Assembly (NCBI GenBank): GCA_019911985.1
Contig: JAIOJO010000124.1
Coordinates: 1-13,343 of the forward strand
Source of the DNA: Sulfuricellaceae bacterium
GTDB taxonomy: Bacteria > Pseudomonadota > Gammaproteobacteria > Burkholderiales > UBA9220
Direction: 5' to 3'
Length of the DNA: 13,343 bases
Shown here: piece after piece, positions 7,088 through 13,343 of the stretch
Layout of the letters: every line of letters starts with the position of its first letter
Numbering within the stretch: position 1 is the first letter of the stretch
Position numbers and translations under genes: made by a program
Notes under the pieces: generated by a model
Database searches by the model: none
Seen by the model: the letters and a program-made list of their open reading frames with translations, nothing else
Told to the model about the DNA's origin: nothing

Positions 7088-7294
7088 ATGGACATGCGCG
7101 CTTTCATCCAAGCGGAGACCTTAATTCAACGTTTCCGCAAAACCATTCCTACCTCAACCCAGACAGCCCGTTCGATTGACCGAAACGACTCATGGAACAA
7201 GGTTGTCGCCTTTGCTCGCGATGAAGGGTATAGCGATATAGCCGCCCAATTGGAAGTTATTTGGCGGGAATATATGACAGATGAACCCGAATGA
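7088..7294 (+). CDS. Small protein of unknown function, 68 residues (paralog 2)
   Basis: Tandem paralog of the protein at 6443-6649, same length and no gaps. Shared blocks are AFIQAE, FRKTIP, TARSIDRND, WNKV, the AFA and GY residues, and a C-terminal LE-x-IW. The two differ mostly by conservative changes (K/R, D/E, I/M, S/T) and in the last ten residues, which suggests selection on the protein rather than neutral decay. A GGGG ribosome binding site lies 9 bases before the ATG. It has no cysteines, signal or membrane segment. It ends 46 bases before the convergent end of the metal efflux operon, and no clear terminator is visible in that gap. Function unknown. Confidence 0.8.
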   Translation: MDMRAFIQAETLIQRFRKTIPTSTQTARSIDRNDSWNKVVAFARDEGYSDIAAQLEVIWREYMTDEPE

Positions 7295-7340
7295 ACTTTG
7301 CAACGCCGGCACGTCTCCTAAAGAATACCAGGGGGAAACT

Positions 7341-8621
7341 CTAGTGTTTGGCATCACCCTTGTCGAGCTCCGAACCGCCTTCATCCTGATCGATCGGCCA
7401 TAGCTCATGCCCGTCCAGCATCAATCTATAGCGAGCTTCCGCCGCATCTATCTGGGCTAAGGTTGCGCTTAGCGACGCATCCAAGGCTTGCCGCCGCGCC
7501 ATCAAAACTTCCGTTAAACCCGCCTCGCCGAGAGCATAGGCACGGCCCATTAAATCGGCATTCCCCTGCATCGCTTCTTGCACGCTCCGCATGGTTTTCC
7601 AGCTAGCGTAAGATGAAGTCGCCGTAGCATAGCTATTCATGGCTTCAGCTTCTAACTTGCGCAATACGGCCGCTTCCCTGCTGGACGCCATATTTGCCTG
7701 TGCTTCAACCCCTTCAGCCATGGCGGCGCGCCCTGATCCGGGCAGCGGTATCTGTACATTCACGCCGACCACCCGCTCCGCGCCATCGCGGTCGGAAACA
7801 AATCGCAGCCCCAAGGTCGGATCGGGAAGCCTGTCAGCCTGGCTGCGGCTCGCATTCAAGCGCCAGCGCTTGGTTTCTCCCCGCGCCAAGCCCAGCTCAT
7901 GGTTGTGCATCAGAATGCGCTCACGCCAATACTCCGCCGAGGTCGACAACGGTTTGGGCGGAGCTAAAGCGGGATTGCTCGGCAAAGTTATCCCGCGGAA
8001 ACGTTGAGTAATATTTGTCGAGGCAATTTGCTCGCGCATCCGGGCTTGCTGCCATTGCGCTTCGGCCTGGGCCAAGGCTGCTTCAGACAACATGGCATCT
8101 AACTTGGCGGCATCGCCAGCCCGTACACGCTTATGGGCATTGTCCAACTGCTGCTTCAGCGTGCCGATTTGGCCCTGCCATTGTTCTGCCGTGAAATGCT
8201 CGCGGTACCAAGCAAACCAGAGCGACAACAAACTGCGGCCAGCTTCGTGCAAGGCATCGCCGTGCGCCAACGAAGCTTGCTCTACGCCATGCGTTCCCAG
8301 CTCACGGTCGATAGCCGCCTTGTTCGGCAGGCGGATCGGCCTTTCCAGATCGACTTCCCACTCGCGGAAGCCTTGGGACGGCTCACGCACCGAACGATGC
8401 TGTGACATTAAGCGCACGCTGTATTCGTAAGGCCCTGCATTCAAATGGCGCTGGTTGGCCTCCTCCAAGTCGATACCGGAACGGGCCGCCATGACCCCCG
8501 GGTACTCCGACATTACTTTTAATACCATATCCTGCGGCGGTAAATCGGGGAAGTTATTAGCCTCCCTTCCCTGCGATGGATTCATGACTAAGGCTAAAAA
8601 AACAAACAGCATTTTCCTCAT
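7341..8621 (-). CDS. czcC: CzcC-type outer membrane factor of the metal efflux RND system (TolC family)
   Basis: Outer-membrane channel through which the CBA pump expels metal ions. It has 426 residues. The N-terminal signal peptide (MRKMLFVFLALVM...) has no lipobox cysteine. The rest has the duplicated long-helix organisation of the TolC/OEP family, with alanine- and glutamine-rich heptad-like helices around 140-200 and 300-400. Strand-forming segments such as EYSVRLMSQ and LGLRFVSDR precede LERPIRLP and VNVQIPLP, the paired beta-barrel edge motifs typical of CzcC. Its ATG overlaps the stop of the DUF3240 gene (ATGA), with GGGAG 7 bases upstream. It is the last gene of the operon, whereas czcC usually comes first, before czcB. 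Confidence 0.87.
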   Translation of the reverse strand: MRKMLFVFLALVMNPSQGREANNFPDLPPQDMVLKVMSEYPGVMAARSGIDLEEANQRHLNAGPYEYSVRLMSQHRSVREPSQGFREWEVDLERPIRLPNKAAIDRELGTHGVEQASLAHGDALHEAGRSLLSLWFAWYREHFTAEQWQGQIGTLKQQLDNAHKRVRAGDAAKLDAMLSEAALAQAEAQWQQARMREQIASTNITQRFRGITLPSNPALAPPKPLSTSAEYWRERILMHNHELGLARGETKRWRLNASRSQADRLPDPTLGLRFVSDRDGAERVVGVNVQIPLPGSGRAAMAEGVEAQANMASSREAAVLRKLEAEAMNSYATATSSYASWKTMRSVQEAMQGNADLMGRAYALGEAGLTEVLMARRQALDASLSATLAQIDAAEARYRLMLDGHELWPIDQDEGGSELDKGDAKH

Positions 8622-8929
8622 TGGAAACTCCCAAATTCGATGATCGGCGATATCCAGTAAACAATGTCTGCATTCCCCAATTCTTGTCGCAGGGAAACAA
8701 GCAGTGATTTGGCATCCTCGTCGTTCATAACCACATTCATTTGCACCCGGCGCGCGCGGCCCCGTACCTGCTCAAGTAGGCTTTGCAGCTTGTCATTGCG
8801 GCCATGTCCCTCGATCCGGAGGGTTGTAAAGCCGCTCGCTAGAGTCGCTTGGCCCAGCAGGAAATCGACAATGTTTTCTTCCAGCGACTGCGGGAACACC
8901 AGCGTAAGGCAACAGTTTTTCGGGTTCAT
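8618..8929 (-). CDS. DUF3240 family protein, accessory to the metal efflux operon
   Basis: A 103-residue soluble protein matching DUF3240: an N-terminal strand CCLTLVFPQSLEENIVDFLL, then GFTTLRIEGHGR, the basic RGRARRVQMNVVM segment, a helix EDAKSLLVSLRQEL, and the final YWISPIIEFG. The alternating strand-helix-strand order suggests a ferredoxin-like, PII-like fold (inference). Family members recur inside czcCBA-type operons of Proteobacteria, and their role is not established, to my knowledge; a regulator or metal sensor of the pump is plausible. Its ATG overlaps the czcA stop (ATGA) with AAAGGAG upstream, and its own stop overlaps the czcC start, so translation is probably coupled in both directions. 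Confidence 0.85.
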   Translation of the reverse strand: MNPKNCCLTLVFPQSLEENIVDFLLGQATLASGFTTLRIEGHGRNDKLQSLLEQVRGRARRVQMNVVMNDEDAKSLLVSLRQELGNADIVYWISPIIEFGSFQ

Positions 8930-11900
8930 GCGCCGATCTCCTTTTTTTCAGTGCCGAAGCGGCGGTACAAAATCGGTAACAAGACCAGTGTCAGCAGAGT
9001 CGAGGTCACCAAGCCTCCGATGACGACGATCGCCAAAGGCTTCTGAATTTCCGACCCTGGCCCGCTGGCAAAAAGCAAAGGAACCAGACCAAACGCCGCT
9101 ATAGTGGCCGTCATCAATACCGGACGTAAACGGCGCTTAGCGCCCTCAACCACAATTTCATCCAGCGCCATGCCCTGATCGCGCAACTGGTTGAAATAAG
9201 ACACCAAAACCACTCCGTTGAGGACAGCAATACCCAGCAGGGCGATAAAGCCGACCGATGCCGGCACCGAGAGATACTCTCCCGCCAACAACAGCGCAAA
9301 CACGCCGCCGATCAAAGCAAAAGGAATATTGGCGAACACCAGCAAGGCTTGCCGTACCGATCCGAAGGTGGCGAAAAGCAGTAGGAAAATCAAGCCCAAT
9401 GCAATAGGAACAACCACGGCCAAGCGGGAAGCCGCCCGCTGCTGGTTCTCAAACTGGCCTCCCCACACGGTACGATAACCCTCGGGAAAGAGCACTTTCG
9501 CCGCAACGGCGCGTTTAGCTTCTTCGACAAAGCCAACCAGATCGCGACCGCGCACGTTTGCCTGCACCACCACCATTCGCGTAGCATTCTCCCGGTCGAT
9601 TTTGACCGGCCCGTCTACCCGTTCCAGCTTGGCGACCGACGACAGTGGAATGACCTCGCCGCTCGCCAAACTCAGGCGCAGACCGGAAAACTTAGCAGGC
9701 GATAGACGCACATCGTCACTGCCGCGCAACAACAATGGCGTTCGGCGACCGCCCTCAACCACGATACCCAATGAGCGCCCCTCCAACTGAGCGCGCAAAT
9801 CACTTTCAATAGTATCCACATCCAAGCCCAGACGCCCCGCAGCCAAGCGGTCGATAGCGACTCGGAGATACTGAACGCCTTCATTTTTCACGGTATAGAC
9901 GTCTTCGCTGCCTTTAACACCCTTGAGCGTTTCCTCGATCTGTCCCGCCAAGCGGTTCAGCACCGGCAAATCCGCCCCGAACACTTTCACCGCCACATCG
10001 CCGCGCACGCCGATGATCATCTCGGAAACCCGCATTTCAATCGGCTGGGTAAAGCTGTAAGACACCCCCGGGAACTGGTCCATCACTTGACGCAACCGGT
10101 CGATCAGCCACGCCTTGTCCGGCTTACGCCATTCATTACGGGGTTTCAGCACCAGAAAGGTATCGGTTTGGTTAAGCCCCATCGGGTCTAGGCCCAATTC
10201 ATCCGAACCGGCCCGCGCCACCACCCCTTTTACTTCAGGTACCTGTTGCATAATCGCTTGCTGGATGCGCAAGTCGATGGCGGCCGATTGCTCCAAATTG
10301 ATGGATGGCAGTTTTTCCACGCCGATAATAATGTCGCCCTCATCCATCGTCGGCATAAACGCTTTGCCGAGCAAGCCGTAAGCCCCCACAGTCAAAATCA
10401 GCAGAGCCAGCGCACCCAGCACAAGCTTTTTGGCATTGGCCAACGACCAGCGCAACACCGGCAAGTAAAGCGCATTCAACTTACGCACCAGCCAGGGGTC
10501 TTCGTGAGCGCCCTTTTTTAACGCAAAGGAGGCCAACACCGGGATCACTGTCAACGCCAAAATAAGCGAGCCGCTTAAGGCAAAAATAATGGACAAGGCT
10601 ACCGGGATGAAGAGCTTCCCTTCCAAACCTTGCAAGCTGAGCAGCGGCAAAAAAACGATCACGATGATGAGGATGCCGGAGGCTACCGGCACGGATACCT
10701 CGCGCACCGCACGGTATATAAGATGCAGATGAGGCAAACCGCGGTCGCGATGCGCGAGATGGGAAACGATATTTTCCACAACCACCACCGCCGCATCCAC
10801 CAGCATGCCGATGGCAATGGCCAGGCCACCCAAGCTCATCAAGTTGGCCGACATATTGAACTGCTGCATCAGGATGAACGTCACCAAGGCCGCCAAGGGC
10901 AAGGTTACCGCCACAACCAGCGCCGCCCGAAGGTCGCCTAAAAAAAGCAGCAGCAAGATCACGACCAGGACTATGGCTTCGAACAAAGCCTCGGAAACCG
11001 TGCCAACCGCGTGTTCCACCAGCTTGCCTCGGTCATAAAACACCTTCACTTCCACGCCCTTAGGCAAAGTAGGCGCTAGTTCCTTTAATTTAGCGCGCAC
11101 ACCGTTGACCACTTGTTGCGCATTGGCCCCGCGCAGACCCAATACTAGGCCCTCGACAGCCTCTCCTTCGCCATTGCGGGTAACAGCACCGTAGCGGGTA
11201 AGATGGCCGATCCTAACCTGCGCGATGTCACCGATCCGAACCGGTGCGCCATTGCGGCTGACGACCACGACGGCACGGACATCCTCGATAGTGCGGATAT
11301 TCCCCTCTGCGCGCACCAGCAAGGCTTCCTCGCCCTCTTGCAAGCGGCCTGCACCATCGTTGCGATTATTCATTTCCAGCGCTTGTTGCAGCATACCCAT
11401 GGAAATGCCGCGGCCATTCATTGCGGTATTGTCAGGCACCACTTCAAAACTGCGAACCAAGCCGCCCAGGGAATTGACATCGGCCACACCGGGAAGCGTC
11501 CGTAGCGCGGGGCGAATGACCCAATCGAGCAGGCTGCGTTTTTCCATTGCCGACAAGCCTCCGCCTTCAATGGTAAACATAAACATTTCGCCGAGCGGCG
11601 TGGTTATTGGAGCCAGGCCGCCGGAAACCCCCATCGGCAAATCCTTGACGATATTATTCAGCCGCTCGGAAACTTGCTGACGCGCCCAATAAATATCGGT
11701 GCCATCATGAAAATCAATGGTAATGTCGGCCAAGGCGTATTTGGACACCGAACGCAGAATCTTTTGCTTTGGAATCCCCAACATTTCCAGTTCAATGGGT
11801 GCCGTAATTCGGGCTTCGACTTCTTCAGGCGTCATCCCGGGCGCCTTCATAATTAATTTGACCTGGGTGGACGACACATCGGGAAAAGCATCGATGGGAA

Positions 11901-12000
11901 GATTTTTAAATGCATATCCACCCGCTCCGATCAACAGCAACGTGGCCAGCAGCACTAATAGGCGCTGACTGAGAGAGAACTCGATTATTCGCGCCAACAT
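8926..12000 (-). CDS. czcA: Heavy-metal efflux RND transporter, CzcA/CusA family
   Basis: Inner-membrane proton/metal antiporter of the HME-RND family. It has 1024 residues from ATG 12000; an open frame continues 72 codons further upstream but only as an out-of-frame reading of the adaptor gene. The layout is typical: TM1 at about 12-31, a first periplasmic loop with PIDAFPDVSSTQV, a TM cluster from about 338 to 495, a second periplasmic domain with PIEMRVSE and GVRGDVAVKVFG, and a final TM cluster. The TM4 proton-relay motif reads AIAIGMLVDAAVVVVEN (D402, E409). The first aspartate of the DFG-x3-DG motif of CzcA-type (Zn/Co/Cd) pumps is Ala396, closer to the Cu/Ag and other HME subgroups. 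The periplasmic PIEMR segment is CzcA-like, so the substrate stays open. Its ATG overlaps the adaptor's stop by one base (TGATG). Confidence 0.95.
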   Translation of the reverse strand: MLARIIEFSLSQRLLVLLATLLLIGAGGYAFKNLPIDAFPDVSSTQVKLIMKAPGMTPEEVEARITAPIELEMLGIPKQKILRSVSKYALADITIDFHDGTDIYWARQQVSERLNNIVKDLPMGVSGGLAPITTPLGEMFMFTIEGGGLSAMEKRSLLDWVIRPALRTLPGVADVNSLGGLVRSFEVVPDNTAMNGRGISMGMLQQALEMNNRNDGAGRLQEGEEALLVRAEGNIRTIEDVRAVVVVSRNGAPVRIGDIAQVRIGHLTRYGAVTRNGEGEAVEGLVLGLRGANAQQVVNGVRAKLKELAPTLPKGVEVKVFYDRGKLVEHAVGTVSEALFEAIVLVVILLLLFLGDLRAALVVAVTLPLAALVTFILMQQFNMSANLMSLGGLAIAIGMLVDAAVVVVENIVSHLAHRDRGLPHLHLIYRAVREVSVPVASGILIIVIVFLPLLSLQGLEGKLFIPVALSIIFALSGSLILALTVIPVLASFALKKGAHEDPWLVRKLNALYLPVLRWSLANAKKLVLGALALLILTVGAYGLLGKAFMPTMDEGDIIIGVEKLPSINLEQSAAIDLRIQQAIMQQVPEVKGVVARAGSDELGLDPMGLNQTDTFLVLKPRNEWRKPDKAWLIDRLRQVMDQFPGVSYSFTQPIEMRVSEMIIGVRGDVAVKVFGADLPVLNRLAGQIEETLKGVKGSEDVYTVKNEGVQYLRVAIDRLAAGRLGLDVDTIESDLRAQLEGRSLGIVVEGGRRTPLLLRGSDDVRLSPAKFSGLRLSLASGEVIPLSSVAKLERVDGPVKIDRENATRMVVVQANVRGRDLVGFVEEAKRAVAAKVLFPEGYRTVWGGQFENQQRAASRLAVVVPIALGLIFLLLFATFGSVRQALLVFANIPFALIGGVFALLLAGEYLSVPASVGFIALLGIAVLNGVVLVSYFNQLRDQGMALDEIVVEGAKRRLRPVLMTATIAAFGLVPLLFASGPGSEIQKPLAIVVIGGLVTSTLLTLVLLPILYRRFGTEKKEIGA

Positions 12001-13106
12001 CACTCGCCCCCGCCCAAACCCATCCAGGATGCCTTCAGGGCCGATACGCCGGTCACGGCGATACGTTCGCTCCCTTTGAGCTTGGCCTCGACCGTGCTGA
12101 ACTGCGCCATTTCTTGGATAACCCTTACCAAGCAAAGCGCAAAACCATTCTTGGTCTGCACAAAGAGATAAGTTTTTCCCTGGCTCCGCACCAGAGCCGC
12201 ATTGGGAACGACCCATAGGCCTTTTTGATTGCCGGGAACGCTAACCAGAGCTTCAATATATTGCCCAGCCTGTAGATTTTCCGTGCCGCGAGTGATTTCC
12301 GCACGAACCAGTACTGTTTGATTCGCGGGATTAAGTTGACGGCCAAGCGAGACTATTTTTCCCGCGGCCTGCTGCGCCACCAGCGTAATCAGGGCGCCTA
12401 CTTTCAATTTACTCGCGAGATCCACAGTCGCCTGAAACTCTAGCCACAGCGGCGACAGCTTCGCCACTTTGAACAAGGGCGCAGAGGCCTCGGTACGCTG
12501 ACCGACCGTAGCCATCTGCTCCAGAACCGTTCCGTCAATCGGCGAAACCACATCTAGAGAAGCACTCAAGTGCCGGCTGGATTGCAAACGCCGCACGGCC
12601 TCTCCAGACATGCCGTACAGCCGCAAACTTTGCTCCATTTGGGCCAGCATTGCATCTGCCTGGGTCGCGGCTCCGCGGGTGGTTAGATATCGGCCTTCGG
12701 AAATAATCCCATCCCTAAACAACGACTCGTCGCGCTTCAAACCCTGCCCGGCTAGTTGCGCTTGAATATAAGCGGTCAGAAATTCCCGTTGCGCCGCGAT
12801 CAAGCCTGGACTCTGTATCCGTGCCAGCACTTGCCCTTTCTTGACCGTTTGATTTACCGTCACAGGCAAAGCCTCAACCACGCCCGCCACCGAAACGCTG
12901 ACAAGTTGCAGTTGGCCGTTCGGAACCACAACCTGGCCAGGCAAACTCACGCCATTACCGCTAGCCGCCGCAGACAAAGCTTGGGTTGTGATACCCATTT
13001 TGCTAGCCTGGTTCTCTGAAATACGAATTTCATCACTGGCCGCTGCCATCTGTACGACGGCGAATATCGCCATCAATGCTGCGCACACCACAGTAATTTT
13101 TGTCAT
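12000..13106 (-). CDS. czcB: CzcB/CusB-type periplasmic adaptor (membrane fusion protein)
   Basis: Links the RND pump to the outer-membrane channel and may hand metal to it. It has 368 residues. I chose ATG 13106 because GGGGAG lies 6 bases upstream and the ATG opens a clean signal peptide (MTKITVVCAALMAIFAVVQM, cleaved near AAAS); the upstream TTG at 13130 would add eight residues with no ribosome binding site. Next come ISENQASKMGI, the lipoyl-like half-motif VAGVVEALPVTVNQTVKKGQVLARI, a helical hairpin (about 115-180), the second lipoyl half SPIDGTVLEQMATVGQRT, and beta-barrel and membrane-proximal domains. The first promoter-proximal gene of the operon, it lacks the His-rich N-terminal extension of long CzcB proteins. 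Confidence 0.92.
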   Translation of the reverse strand: MTKITVVCAALMAIFAVVQMAAASDEIRISENQASKMGITTQALSAAASGNGVSLPGQVVVPNGQLQLVSVSVAGVVEALPVTVNQTVKKGQVLARIQSPGLIAAQREFLTAYIQAQLAGQGLKRDESLFRDGIISEGRYLTTRGAATQADAMLAQMEQSLRLYGMSGEAVRRLQSSRHLSASLDVVSPIDGTVLEQMATVGQRTEASAPLFKVAKLSPLWLEFQATVDLASKLKVGALITLVAQQAAGKIVSLGRQLNPANQTVLVRAEITRGTENLQAGQYIEALVSVPGNQKGLWVVPNAALVRSQGKTYLFVQTKNGFALCLVRVIQEMAQFSTVEAKLKGSERIAVTGVSALKASWMGLGGGE

Positions 13107-13152
13107 TACGAACTCCCCAAAGCCATCCAATTTAGCGGACAGCAGCTACTTC

Positions 13153-13200
13153 TACCCCAGGTTACCCCGGTATAGAAATCGAATTAATTTCTCACTTCAA
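13153..13200 (-). promoter_or_regulatory. Possible promoter/operator of the efflux operon
   Basis: Read on the minus strand, TTGAAG (13195-13200) is followed after 19 bases by CTATAC (13170-13175), or after 20 by TATACC. So long a spacer is characteristic of MerR-family-controlled metal promoters. The spacer contains the dyad GAAAT-N7-ATTTC (13175-13191). Near the predicted start site TACCCC is repeated exactly 10 bases apart (13153 and 13163), which could instead be a response-regulator site. No regulator gene is in the window, so both readings are inference. Confidence 0.3.
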
Positions 13201-13208
13201 AAAATTAA

Positions 13209-13343
13209 GGAGCCTCTGATTAAGTCGCACGGGGATCGCGTTGCGTCAAAAGCCGGTGGCTGCAAGGCGCGCGACGCCGGTCGTAGCCAGCCTACGATGC
13301 CAAGGAGCGCAACGCCGCAGACGCCGGCTTTTGACACAACCCT
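13209..13343. repeat. Palindromic MITE-like repeat element, cut by the window edge
   Basis: GC-rich, non-coding DNA begins abruptly after AT-rich sequence with GGAGCCTCTGATTAAGTC, which looks like a terminal inverted repeat. Inside, the arms at 13240-13256 and 13324-13340 are complementary over 17 bases with one mismatch (core GTCAAAAGCCGG). The dyad continues imperfectly to the centre, where TCGTAG and CTACGA (13281-13286, 13292-13297) flank a 5-base loop. The whole could fold into one hairpin with arms of nearly 50 bases. No open frame is supported. This suits a small non-autonomous element or a dispersed palindromic repeat. The second terminus must lie outside the window. Confidence 0.65.

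Noticed and set aside
6443..7294. The small paralogs as Nif11-like peptide precursors or a toxin-antitoxin pair
   Set aside because: They have no GG leader cleavage site, Cys/Ser/Thr-rich core or modification enzyme, and two near-identical proteins with separate spacers do not fit a toxin-antitoxin pair.
12001..12216. 72-codon N-terminal extension of the efflux pump
   Set aside because: It overlaps the adaptor gene out of frame. The pump's conserved N-terminus begins at ATG 12000.

Overview
The window looks like chromosome of a mid-GC proteobacterium, most likely a gammaproteobacterium. The evidence is a typical proteobacterial UvrB, a subgroup Ib aspartate aminotransferase transcribed divergently from uvrB (from memory, Pseudomonas has the same pair), and a DUF3240 gene inside a CBA-type metal efflux operon. 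I cannot name the genus. No rRNA, tRNA, CRISPR array, transposase or phage gene is visible.

Layout. (1) Positions 1-1523, minus strand: a secreted c-type cytochrome fused to a cytochrome d1 propeller, best matching NirN (last step of haem d1 synthesis). It is cut by the window edge a few residues before its expected C-terminus. (2) Positions 1898-2837, plus strand: a short, probably truncated TPR protein followed at once by a family 6 uracil/hypoxanthine-DNA glycosylase. (3) Positions 2834-4867, minus strand: uvrB, tail to tail with the glycosylase, the two stop codons overlapping. (4) Positions 4950-6143, plus strand: the aminotransferase, followed by a strong hairpin. (5) Positions 6144-7340: an AT-rich, gene-poor stretch carrying two 68-residue paralogs of unknown function, each behind its own spacer and each preceded by the same promoter-like arrangement (-35, 17 bases, TATCGT). 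(6) Positions 7341-13106, minus strand: a four-gene heavy-metal RND efflux operon in the order B-A-DUF3240-C, every junction overlapping. (7) Positions 13209-13343: an incomplete, strongly palindromic repeat element, probably a MITE-like element, just upstream of the operon's likely promoter.

How the genes work together. The efflux genes form one clear machine: an inner-membrane pump, periplasmic adaptor, outer-membrane channel and small accessory protein. The pump's TM4 motif lacks the DFG aspartate of the CzcA-type (Zn/Co/Cd) pumps, so the metal should not be assumed. The glycosylase and UvrB are both DNA repair proteins but are transcribed convergently and are not an operon. The least explained feature is the pair of 68-residue paralogs with matching promoters.
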